The notes beneath the pieces are model-generated. The model was not told the DNA's origin. It did not search any database and saw nothing but the letters and a program-made list of their open reading frames with translations. The position numbers and the translations under genes were made by a program. Below are positions 26,173 through 34,152 of a stretch of DNA of 64,000 nt, piece after piece (the stretch's first letter is position 1; each line of letters starts with the position of its first letter). Origin of the DNA: Solimicrobium sp040544425 (lineage in GTDB: Bacteria > Pseudomonadota > Gammaproteobacteria > Burkholderiales > Burkholderiaceae_D); the NCBI GenBank assembly GCA_040544425.1, contig JBEONO010000010.1, forward strand, positions 73,383 through 137,382. The letters run 5' to 3'.

Positions 26173-27027
26173 TTAAAATATATTAAGTAATCCGTCCAGC
26201 CCAACAAAATTCAAGGCCAGGTGCGCCTTGGCGCGGACCACCGGTTTGGCGCGAAAGGCCACCGACAGTCCGGCTATGCCCATCATTGCCAAATCATTCG
26301 CTCCGTCTCCCATGACTATGGCCTCGGATGGCGGTATGCCGAGCTCGGCACAGGTACGTTCAACAGTGCGTCGTTTCTCTTGCGCGTCGACGATATTGCC
26401 GATTACTCTGCCAGTCAATTCTCCATCAATAATCTCTAACTGATTCGAATGGCTGTAGTCCAGATTCAAGTGGTGCATGACGCGTTCGGTAAAAAAGGTA
26501 AACCCGCCCGAAACCAGTAATGTTTTTAGCCCTGCAGATTTCACCGCCTGAAGCAGATGGTCAGCGCCGGGAGAAAACTTTACGCGTTCGTCATAAACTT
26601 GTTGCAAGGCTGTGGCTGGCAAGCCTTTCAGTAGTGCGACCCGCTTGGTCAGGCTTTCTGCGAATTCGATTTCTCCCCGCATCGCCGATTCAGTAATGGC
26701 GGAAACCTGCGGCTTTAGTCCTTGCATGTCGGCGATCTCATCGATGCATTCAATGGTGATTAAGGTGGAGTCCATGTCCATCGCCAACAATTTGAAGTCG
26801 CTCAATTTCTGGAACGATGTTTTCCAATGCACGTCGACCTGCGACCGGCAGGCCAGTGCCGTGATCTGTTCTTTGATCAGTTGGTCGGTGAAAACGAGAC
26901 CTTCAGCACGTATCACGCCGGGCGCAAGTTCGACGATCGATTGTGGCGCGGTCAGTTCGGCGATTTTTTGCAGTGTTGCGTTGTCAGCAGTCAGACTTTG
27001 TAAGATCAAATGCATAGTGTCCATCAT
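26173..27027 (-). CDS. serB: Phosphoserine phosphatase SerB
   Basis: Encodes 284 residues. SerB removes phosphate from phosphoserine in the last step of serine synthesis. The HAD motifs are all present: motif I LLAMDMDSTLITIECIDEIA, motif II VSGGFTFFTERV, motif III with Lys in FRAKPVVRAKAHLALN, and the acidic loop GDGANDLAMMGIAGLSVAFR. The start at 27027 overlaps the mfd stop by 4 bp (ATGA); further in-frame ATG codons follow at 27024 and 27015. It is shorter at the N-terminus than E. coli SerB (322 residues), which is common in betaproteobacteria. Confidence 0.96.
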   Translation of the reverse strand: MMDTMHLILQSLTADNATLQKIAELTAPQSIVELAPGVIRAEGLVFTDQLIKEQITALACRSQVDVHWKTSFQKLSDFKLLAMDMDSTLITIECIDEIADMQGLKPQVSAITESAMRGEIEFAESLTKRVALLKGLPATALQQVYDERVKFSPGADHLLQAVKSAGLKTLLVSGGFTFFTERVMHHLNLDYSHSNQLEIIDGELTGRVIGNIVDAQEKRRTVERTCAELGIPPSEAIVMGDGANDLAMMGIAGLSVAFRAKPVVRAKAHLALNFVGLDGLLNIF

Positions 27028-30000
27028 TTCAGGGCGCGAATTGCTGATTTTAGTTGGCCAACCCGCGCCGGCAGGTCGGGCATGTTGGCGGTGATTCTTA
27101 ATTTGTCTTGTCCGTGTAACTTGATATGGCGGTTTTTTTGAATCAAATCGATAATCCGCATCGGATCTATCGGCGGCTTTTCAATAAATTGCATCACGGC
27201 GGCATCGGAATGGGCATCAATTTTGAAGATGCCGACGGATTTTGCCAAAACCCGTAAGCGATGGGTTTCGACCAAGGCTACCACCGGTTCGGGCAGCTTA
27301 CCAAAACGATCAATTAACTCCTCCTGCAAGGTATCAATGGCTTCAAAGCTGCTGGCATTCGATAGTCGCTTATACAGTGACAATCGTTCATGTACATCGC
27401 CACAAAAATCACTCGGCAGCAGGGCTGGGGTGTGCAAATTGATTTCGGTGGTGGTTGCCAGTGGTGCGGCCAGATCTGGTTCCTTGCCTTCCTTTAAACA
27501 GCGCACCGCTTCGTTTAACATTTCCGAATACAGTTGGAAACCAATTTCTATCATTTCGCCAGACTGATTGTCGCCCAACACTTCACCGGCACCGCGAATT
27601 TCCAGGTCATGCATGGCGAGATAAAATCCGCTGCCCAATTCTTCCATCTGGACAATTGCATCCAGACGGCGCTGTGCCAGCTTGGTCAAACCTTTGACAT
27701 CATGCACCAGCAGATAAGCATAAGCCTGATGATGCGAACGTCCGACCCGTCCACGCAACTGATGCAGCTGGGCCAATCCAAATTTGTCCGCACGATGCAT
27801 GATGATGGTATTGGCCGTTGGTACGTCAATGCCGGTTTCAATAATCGTGGTGCACAGCAAGATGTTGTAACGTTGTGCGACGAAATCGCGCATGACTTTT
27901 TCAAGATCGCGCTCATGCATCTGTCCGTGAGCAATTGCAATGCGTGCTTCCGGCAACAATTTTTCAAGCATCGCTTTGCGATTTTGGATCGTATCCACTT
28001 CATTGTGCAGGAAGTAGACCTGGCCGCCACGTTTTAGTTCACGCAAACATGCTTCGCGTAGCACAGAGTCATCTTCACTGCGCACAAATGTTTTAATTGC
28101 CAGTCGTTTTTGCGGTGCCGTCGCGATAATTGAGAAGTCGCGCAAGCCTTCCAGGGCCATGCCCAAAGTGCGTGGAATCGGCGTTGCAGTTAAAGTCAGC
28201 ACGTCCACTTCGGCGCGCAGCGCTTTCAGTGTTTCCTTTTGCCTTACGCCAAAACGGTGTTCTTCATCAATAATGACCAGCCCGAGCTGGTTGAATTTGA
28301 CATCGTCGGACAATAATTTATGCGTGCCAATGACGATATCGATGGTGCCGTCATTCATGCCTTTGATCGCTGCGGTAATCTCCTTCCCGCTGCGAAATCG
28401 CGACAGCTCGGCGATTTTAACCGGCCAGTCAGCGAATCGGTCGGCAAAGGTTTGTGCGTGTTGTTCTGCGAGCAGGGTCGTTGGTGCCAGGATTGCGACC
28501 TGCTTGCCACCCATCACGGCAACAAACGCGGCCCGCAATGCGACTTCGGTTTTGCCAAAGCCAACGTCACCACAAATCAGCCGGTCCATCGGTTTGCCGG
28601 AAGTCATGTCGGCGACAACTGCCTTGATCGCTGCAGCCTGGTCGACGGTCTCTTCAAAGCCGAAGCTTTCTGCAAATGCCATATAGTCGTGCGCAGAATA
28701 CTGAAACGCGTGGCCTTTGCGCAAGGCGCGACGCGCATATAAATTCAACAGTTCGGCGGCAGTGTCATGACATTGTTGGGCAGCTTTACGTTTGGCTTTT
28801 TCCCACGCGCCAGAACCGAGTGCGTGCAGGGGGGCATCTTCTTGCGACGCGCCGGAATACCGTGAAATGACGTGCAGCTGCGAGACCGGCACATACAACT
28901 TGGTTTCCTTGGCATATTCCAAATGCAAAAATTCAGTTTCCCCTTCGCCCAGATCCATGGCGATCAGCCCCTGATACCGACCTATACCGTGCTGGATATG
29001 TACCACCGGATCGCCGATTTTGAGTTCGGATAAATCCCGCACCATTGATTCGACCTGGGTTGCTGCCTCCTGGCTCTTGCGCCCGGAGCGTCTGACCACG
29101 TTCGCATAGAGTTCGGTTTCGGTAACAAAACCGAGCCCATTATTCAGATTGAAACCGGCATACAGTGGTGCCACTCCCAACATCAGTGGCGCAGTACTGG
29201 TAATAAAATCGCCCAGGCTATCGCAGATGATCGGATCTAAACCGTATTCCTTGAAATACTGCTGCAAGGTCTCACGGCGTCCGTTGGATTCGGCGCAGAT
29301 CAATATGCGCTGCCTGGTTTGTAATAAGAATGCACGCAGGTTGGCCAGCGGATCTTCCAGGCGTCGGTTCACGGCGATATCGGGAAGCGAACTGGAAATT
29401 ACGGCGGTTTCGTTTGGATTTAGTCTGATAACATAGCGACCGTAAGGTTTGGCCATGGTAAAAAAGTCTTCGTCGCGCAGGAACAGTGAAGTCGGTGCCA
29501 ATACCGGACGTTCGCGATCCGACTTCAGAAACGTGTAACGTGATACCGTGTCAGTCCAAAATCGATTGATGGCACCGTCAATGTCACCCACCATACAGAT
29601 GCAACCGGTTTCGGGCAGGTAGTCAAACAAGGTTGCCGTCTGTTCAAAAAATAATGGTAGATAGTATTCAATACCAGCCGAAGCGATGCCGTTGCCGATG
29701 TCTTTGTAGATCCGGCTGCGCGAGGGGTCGCCTTCAAATTCTTCACGCCAGCGTTTGCGAAATGCCGTGCGTGATGCGTCGTCCATGGGAAATTCGCGCC
29801 CCGGCAGCAGTCGGACTTCATTGACCGGATAAATCGTGCGCTGGGTGTCGGCATCAAAGGTACGTATCGATTCTATTGTTTCGCCAAACAGGTCAAGCCG
29901 GTACGGGAGGGGAGAACCCATGGGAAATAAATCGATCAAGCCACCACGTACGGCATATTCACCGGGCGACATCACCTGACTGACATGGCTGTAACCTGCC

Positions 30001-30452
30001 AGGGTGAGTTGCGATTTGAGTTGTACTTCGTTTAAGGTGGCGCCTTGTTTGAAAAAGAACGTATATGCAGCCAGAAATGAAGGTGGCGCCATGCGTAACA
30101 ATGCAGTCGAAACCGGAACGATCAGCACGTCGGAATGGCCATGTCCTACTTCATACAATGTGGCCAGGCGCTCTGAGACCAGATCCTGATGCGGTGAAAA
30201 CGCGTCATAGGGCAAGGTCTCCCAATCCGGCAGAATATGGCAGCGTAACGCTGCTTCGCTACCAAACCAGGCAATTTCTGATTGTAGTCGTTGCGCGTCC
30301 GTGGCATCAGCAACAAATACAGTGAGCATGCGACCTTGCGATTTTAAGGCGCTCGCAGCCTGGCTCAGTACAAATGAATCAGCCGACCCGTGTAATGTTG
30401 GAAGGGAAATGCGGTTTCCTGGTTTGGGTGGCGATTGCAGATCAAATGGCAT
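27024..30452 (-). CDS. mfd: Transcription-repair coupling factor Mfd
   Basis: About 1142 residues from ATG 30452 (MPFDLQSPPKPG); a TTG at 30512 would add 20 residues but is unlikely. Mfd moves RNA polymerase stalled at DNA damage and recruits UvrA. Order: UvrB-like domains that bind UvrA (about 30-400), the RNA-polymerase-interacting domain (IGDPVVHIQHGIGRYQGLIA, about 490-560), the RecG-like helicase (Walker A in CGDVGFGKTEVALRAAFVAV, DEEH box, TATPIPRTLGMAL, and the TRG segment GRVGRSHHQAYAYLL), then the C-terminal regulatory D7 domain. It is divergent from ispD. UvrC, which acts in the same pathway, is encoded at 40675. Confidence 0.96.
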   Translation of the reverse strand: MPFDLQSPPKPGNRISLPTLHGSADSFVLSQAASALKSQGRMLTVFVADATDAQRLQSEIAWFGSEAALRCHILPDWETLPYDAFSPHQDLVSERLATLYEVGHGHSDVLIVPVSTALLRMAPPSFLAAYTFFFKQGATLNEVQLKSQLTLAGYSHVSQVMSPGEYAVRGGLIDLFPMGSPLPYRLDLFGETIESIRTFDADTQRTIYPVNEVRLLPGREFPMDDASRTAFRKRWREEFEGDPSRSRIYKDIGNGIASAGIEYYLPLFFEQTATLFDYLPETGCICMVGDIDGAINRFWTDTVSRYTFLKSDRERPVLAPTSLFLRDEDFFTMAKPYGRYVIRLNPNETAVISSSLPDIAVNRRLEDPLANLRAFLLQTRQRILICAESNGRRETLQQYFKEYGLDPIICDSLGDFITSTAPLMLGVAPLYAGFNLNNGLGFVTETELYANVVRRSGRKSQEAATQVESMVRDLSELKIGDPVVHIQHGIGRYQGLIAMDLGEGETEFLHLEYAKETKLYVPVSQLHVISRYSGASQEDAPLHALGSGAWEKAKRKAAQQCHDTAAELLNLYARRALRKGHAFQYSAHDYMAFAESFGFEETVDQAAAIKAVVADMTSGKPMDRLICGDVGFGKTEVALRAAFVAVMGGKQVAILAPTTLLAEQHAQTFADRFADWPVKIAELSRFRSGKEITAAIKGMNDGTIDIVIGTHKLLSDDVKFNQLGLVIIDEEHRFGVRQKETLKALRAEVDVLTLTATPIPRTLGMALEGLRDFSIIATAPQKRLAIKTFVRSEDDSVLREACLRELKRGGQVYFLHNEVDTIQNRKAMLEKLLPEARIAIAHGQMHERDLEKVMRDFVAQRYNILLCTTIIETGIDVPTANTIIMHRADKFGLAQLHQLRGRVGRSHHQAYAYLLVHDVKGLTKLAQRRLDAIVQMEELGSGFYLAMHDLEIRGAGEVLGDNQSGEMIEIGFQLYSEMLNEAVRCLKEGKEPDLAAPLATTTEINLHTPALLPSDFCGDVHERLSLYKRLSNASSFEAIDTLQEELIDRFGKLPEPVVALVETHRLRVLAKSVGIFKIDAHSDAAVMQFIEKPPIDPMRIIDLIQKNRHIKLHGQDKLRITANMPDLPARVGQLKSAIRALK

Positions 30453-30605
30453 TGTTTTGGGTGTTTCGAGAATAAACAGGTGTGTTGAAGTGATAGCTAT
30501 TGGAATGGCCAAGGATTAACCCTACAATGGTGCGCTCATTATAAACTACCGCTAAGGCATCGGGCTCCGGTCTGAAGTTGGCGGCGGCCTTTATCTTACA
30601 CTTCT

Positions 30606-31331
30606 TTGAATATAAATATTATTTTGAACCCGTCTGCGCAATATTTCGCATTGATCCCCGCCGCGGGCGTTGGGGCCAGAATGGTAGCGAGCTGCCCGAA
30701 ACAGTATTTGCATATTGCTGGACAAAGTATTTTGCAACACAGCGTGGATGCTTTTTTGCGTCATCAGAAAATCGAGCATGTGTATGTGGTAGTGAGCCCA
30801 AATGACGCCTACGTAGCGAATGAGCTGAAACCGGATTTGCGGCTGACAGTCTTATACTGCGGTGGCGTCACACGATTTGATTCGGTGTTAAATGGTTTAT
30901 CAGCGATGCAGGACAAACTGCAGGCGACTGACTGGGTGCTGGTGCACGATGCAGCCCGGCCCGGGATCAACGCATCACTGGTCAGTCGATTGATTGACGG
31001 TGTAGGCAATGATGAGGTCGGCGGACTTTTAGCTTTGCCGGTAGTTGACACGATAAAATTGCAGACTCTGAACGCCGGAAAAAACAAAGTGGCGACAGTA
31101 CCCAGATCTGGATTATGGTTGGCACAGACCCCGCAAATGTTCAAACATGGCGCGCTATTGGCTGCACTGAACAATGCCAGGGCAAATTCAATTGAAATCA
31201 CTGATGAGGCCAGCGCGATCGAGGCCTGTGGTTTAATGCCGGCATTGATTGAGGGACATTGGTGCAACACTAAAATCACGCGGCCAGACGATTTGTTTTT
31301 GGTCGAAACTTATCTGAATAAAAGCGTATGA
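30606..31331 (+). CDS. ispD: 2-C-methyl-D-erythritol 4-phosphate cytidylyltransferase IspD
   Basis: About 241 residues. IspD attaches CMP to MEP in the non-mevalonate isoprenoid pathway. Signatures are ALIPAAGVGARMVASCPKQY, WVLVHDAARPGI and the late ITDEASAIEACG with KITRPDDL. The gene lacks an ATG: the frame is closed by TGA at 30573 and the only start codons before the catalytic loop are TTG at 30606 and TTG at 30624. Neither has a clear ribosome binding site, so the start is uncertain. The stop overlaps the ispF start by 4 bp, giving the usual ispDF pair. Confidence 0.93.
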   Translation: MNINIILNPSAQYFALIPAAGVGARMVASCPKQYLHIAGQSILQHSVDAFLRHQKIEHVYVVVSPNDAYVANELKPDLRLTVLYCGGVTRFDSVLNGLSAMQDKLQATDWVLVHDAARPGINASLVSRLIDGVGNDEVGGLLALPVVDTIKLQTLNAGKNKVATVPRSGLWLAQTPQMFKHGALLAALNNARANSIEITDEASAIEACGLMPALIEGHWCNTKITRPDDLFLVETYLNKSV

Positions 31332-31822
31332 AAAATTCATTTCCGCATTTCCGTATTGGACAAGGTTACGATTGCCACGCGCTGGTTGGAAATCGGAAAT
31401 TGATCATTGGTGGTGTGACGATTCCCCACCCTACCGGCCTGTTGGGGCACTCCGATGCTGATGTTTTGCTGCATGCAATTACTGATGCCTTGTTAGGTGC
31501 CGCAGGCTTGGGCGACATCGGTCGGCATTTCCCAGACACGGACCATCATTTTTCCGGCGCGGATTCGCGTATGTTGTTGCGTGAAGCGCTCAAAAGAGTC
31601 GATGAGGCGGGGTATGGTGTTGGCAATGTAGATGCGACGATCATTGCGCAGGCACCCAAGATGGCACCCCATATTCCCAGCATGGTTGAGCATATCGCCA
31701 ATGATTTGCAGGTGACACCGGATCGAATTAATATTAAGGCCAAAACTAACGAGAAATTGGGTTATTTGGGCCGCGAGGAAGGGATAGCCGCCGAGGCGGT
31801 GGTTTTAATTTACGACAAATAG
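31328..31822 (+). CDS. ispF: 2-C-methyl-D-erythritol 2,4-cyclodiphosphate synthase IspF
   Basis: Encodes 164 residues. IspF closes the cyclodiphosphate ring in the MEP isoprenoid pathway and works as a homotrimer with a zinc ion. Landmarks are RIGQGYDCHAL with the metal-binding Asp and His, GLLGHSDADVLLHAI with a further His, GDIGRHFPDTD, and IKAKTNEKLGYLGREEGIAA at the C-terminus. The ATGA overlap with ispD indicates translational coupling. Length is typical. Confidence 0.97.
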   Translation: MKNSFPHFRIGQGYDCHALVGNRKLIIGGVTIPHPTGLLGHSDADVLLHAITDALLGAAGLGDIGRHFPDTDHHFSGADSRMLLREALKRVDEAGYGVGNVDATIIAQAPKMAPHIPSMVEHIANDLQVTPDRINIKAKTNEKLGYLGREEGIAAEAVVLIYDK

Positions 31823-31894
31823 GGATTGCGTTTTGCCAGGCATGATTTGCGCGTAACGCATCACATCGTCACTTTTTCTAATTAAGGAATTACC

Positions 31895-32164
31895 ATGAGT
31901 ACCGAACAACTGAAAGAATCGCTGAAAAGTCTGCATGAACATCTCAGTACGACCGATCAAGTGGATACTGAGTTAACTAAATTATTGGCCGTGCTCAATG
32001 AAGACATTCACCAACTATTGGACAAAGAACGGCATGATGGTGAGGCTCCCGGGGATCTGGGTGACCGTACTTTGGCATTGTCTGCCAAGTTTGCGGCGCA
32101 GAGTCCCCATCTGGAATCCGGGTTGCGCGAATTGGGCAATATTTTGATTCGAATGGGCGTGTAA
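31895..32164 (+). CDS. DUF4404 family protein
   Basis: Encodes 89 residues: an almost all-helical soluble protein (EQLKESLKSLHEHLSTT, then LLAVLNEDIHQLLD and a final LGNILIRMGV). It matches the small DUF4404 family known from beta- and gammaproteobacteria, whose function is unknown. An AAGGAAT precedes ATG 31895. It follows ispF by 72 bp and is closed by a strong terminator, so it may be the last gene of the ispDF transcript or a separate unit. Confidence 0.85.
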   Translation: MSTEQLKESLKSLHEHLSTTDQVDTELTKLLAVLNEDIHQLLDKERHDGEAPGDLGDRTLALSAKFAAQSPHLESGLRELGNILIRMGV

Positions 32165-32193
32165 TCTTCTTTTGTTGCTTTACACGCAATACT

Positions 32194-32231
32194 AAAAGCA
32201 CAGGCACCGATTAAAGCGGCCTGTGCTTTTT
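32194..32231 (+). terminator. Rho-independent terminator after the ispDF-DUF4404 genes
   Basis: AAAAGCACAGGC (32194-32205) pairs perfectly with GCCTGTGCTTTT (32219-32230) around a 13-base loop, and the right arm runs into a T-run. It closes the transcript that ends with the DUF4404 gene. The rest of the gap up to 32419 is very AT-rich; TGTGAAAT and ATTTCACA half-sites are visible there, but no gene. Confidence 0.88.
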
Positions 32232-32419
32232 ATTTGCCATGAATTTTATCCATACAGCGAATCTCTCCAAGCAATTTTGCATTATGAAATCGCCTTTCCG
32301 TATTGTGAAATTTAAAATTGGTTTTGCATCAAATCTGCATTTCATTTTAAGGTAAATAATTTCACATCGCAAAAAATAATATTTATCCTGTTGAATTTAA
32401 ACAATAAAAAATAAGTTAT

Positions 32420-32437
32420 ATGTCTTATATAAGACAT
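32420..32437. promoter_or_regulatory. Perfect 18-bp palindrome, probable operator of aceA
   Basis: ATGTCTTATATAAGACAT is a perfect inverted repeat. It abuts the -35 box of the predicted aceA promoter, the position expected for a repressor or activator site. GntR-family regulators of central carbon metabolism use palindromes of this size, but the regulator itself is not in the window and the assignment is inference. Confidence 0.65.
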
Positions 32438-32465
32438 TGTTGCTGCGCAAAAAAAAGCATACTAT
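32437..32465 (+). promoter_or_regulatory. Predicted sigma-70 promoter of aceA
   Basis: TTGTTG (32437-32442) and TACTAT (32460-32465) are separated by 17 bp. Transcription would start near 32472, giving a leader of about 74 bases before the aceA start at 32546. The upstream palindrome overlaps the first base of the -35 box. Confidence 0.6.
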
Positions 32466-32545
32466 TAATTCTGTGAATTTCGTTGTTGAACCGCTTTATT
32501 TTTAACCTAGTTTTTTTAAGCAAATACCTTTACAGGAGAAATACC

Positions 32546-33844
32546 ATGCAAACTCGTGAACAGCAAATCGCCGAAATACAAAAAGATTGGGATACAAATC
32601 CGCGTTGGATAGGCATTAAACGTAATTACACCGCAGCAGATGTAGTTCGTTTGCGTGGCTCAATCAAGGTCGAACATACTTTGGCGAAAAATGGTGCCGA
32701 GAAGTTATGGAATCTGGTCAATAACGAACCATTCGTCAACGCACTGGGTGCTTTGACTGGTAATCAGGCTATGCAACAAGTCAAAGCCGGACTGAAAGCC
32801 ATTTATTTATCAGGCTGGCAGGTTGCCGGTGACGCCAATGTGGCAGGGGAAATGTATCCGGATCAGTCTCTTTATCCGGCAAATTCAGTACCGCTGGTTG
32901 TAAAGCGCATTAACAATACCTTGACTCGTGCTGATCAGATTCAATGGTCCGAAGGTGTTGGCGATATCGATTATTTTGCACCTATCATTGCCGATGCTGA
33001 AGCCGGTTTTGGCGGCGTATTAAATGCTTACGAATTGATGAAGTCGATGATCGAAGCGGGTGCTTCTGGCGTGCATTTCGAAGATCAATTGGCTTCAGTC
33101 AAAAAATGCGGTCACATGGGCGGTAAAGTGTTGGTGCCGACTCGCGAAGCCGTTGAGAAACTGAACGCAGCTCGCCTGGCCGCTGACGTGATGGGCGTGC
33201 CAACCGTATTGTTGGCGCGCACTGATGCGGAAGCCGCAGATTTATTGACTTCTGATGTGGATGCCAATGACAAACCATTTTTGACCGGTGAACGCACCGT
33301 TGAAGGTTTCTACAAAACCAAACCAGGTTTGGAACAGTCGATCTCACGCGGTTTGGCTTACGCTGAATACGCCGACATGATCTGGTGTGAAACAGGTAAG
33401 CCGGATTTGGAATTTGCGAAGAAATTTGCCGATGCAATTCATGCGAAATTCCCGGGTAAATTGTTGTCGTACAATTGTTCACCATCGTTCAACTGGAAGA
33501 AGAATCTGGATGATGCAACGATCGCTAAATTCCAAAAAGAATTGGGCGCAATGGGGTATAAATTCCAATTCATTACTTTGGCAGGATTTCATGCTTTGAA
33601 CTACGGCATGTTCAATCTGGCTCACGGTTATGCCCGTCGTCAAATGTCGGCATTCGTTGAATTGCAGGAAGCCGAGTTTGCTGCAGCTGAAAAGGGCTTT
33701 ACCGCGGTTAAACACCAGCGTGAAGTCGGAACCGGTTATTTCGATGCCGTAACCCAGGTGATTCAACAAGGTCTGTCTTCAACGACCGCGCTGCACGGTT
33801 CGACAGAAGATGAGCAATTTTTTGATGACAAAAAGGTAGCTTGA
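32546..33844 (+). CDS. aceA: Isocitrate lyase AceA
   Basis: Encodes 432 residues from ATG 32546, which has AGGAGA upstream. An in-frame TTG at 32483 is not needed. AceA splits isocitrate into succinate and glyoxylate, the first step of the glyoxylate shunt, so the cell can grow on acetate or fatty acids. The catalytic signature is KKCGHMGGKVLVPTREAVEK, with the active-site Cys, and LARTDAEAADLL, SYNCSPSFNWKKN and FQFITLAGFHALNYGMF are also present. Length equals that of E. coli AceA (434). Malate synthase is not in the window. A palindrome-controlled promoter precedes it and a strong terminator follows. Confidence 0.97.
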   Translation: MQTREQQIAEIQKDWDTNPRWIGIKRNYTAADVVRLRGSIKVEHTLAKNGAEKLWNLVNNEPFVNALGALTGNQAMQQVKAGLKAIYLSGWQVAGDANVAGEMYPDQSLYPANSVPLVVKRINNTLTRADQIQWSEGVGDIDYFAPIIADAEAGFGGVLNAYELMKSMIEAGASGVHFEDQLASVKKCGHMGGKVLVPTREAVEKLNAARLAADVMGVPTVLLARTDAEAADLLTSDVDANDKPFLTGERTVEGFYKTKPGLEQSISRGLAYAEYADMIWCETGKPDLEFAKKFADAIHAKFPGKLLSYNCSPSFNWKKNLDDATIAKFQKELGAMGYKFQFITLAGFHALNYGMFNLAHGYARRQMSAFVELQEAEFAAAEKGFTAVKHQREVGTGYFDAVTQVIQQGLSSTTALHGSTEDEQFFDDKKVA

Positions 33845-33913
33845 GTCGTTATCGGAAAAGCATTTTGAGGAAAAATCGGCAACATATCGTTTGGTTTCGT
33901 CTTTTTTGAATGC

Positions 33914-33943
33914 AAAAACCGCAGCTGACAGCTGCGGTTTTTT
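33914..33943 (+). terminator. Rho-independent terminator of aceA
   Basis: AAAAACCGCAGCT (33914-33926) and AGCTGCGGTTTTT (33930-33942) form a 13-bp perfect stem with a GAC loop and a T-run. It ends the aceA transcript. The remaining 200 bases before lepA hold no gene; a TAAAAT at 33995-34000 could be a -10 box for lepA, but no good -35 was seen. Confidence 0.92.
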
Positions 33944-34152
33944 GTTTTAGCAGGGCAAACGCTAGTTATCCGGGCTTTCCGTGCTGAAATCCGTTAAAAT
34001 GGCGGAATTATTTTATCCACAATTTTTCTGTCACTTAGTTGCGGCGCTTACCTTGCAGTAGTTCCATTGTGGGCAGAATGCAACCGACTATGGTGTTGGG
34101 ACGAGATGTCACTCTGACCTGCCATGAAAATTCAAACCTTATTACCGGCTTA

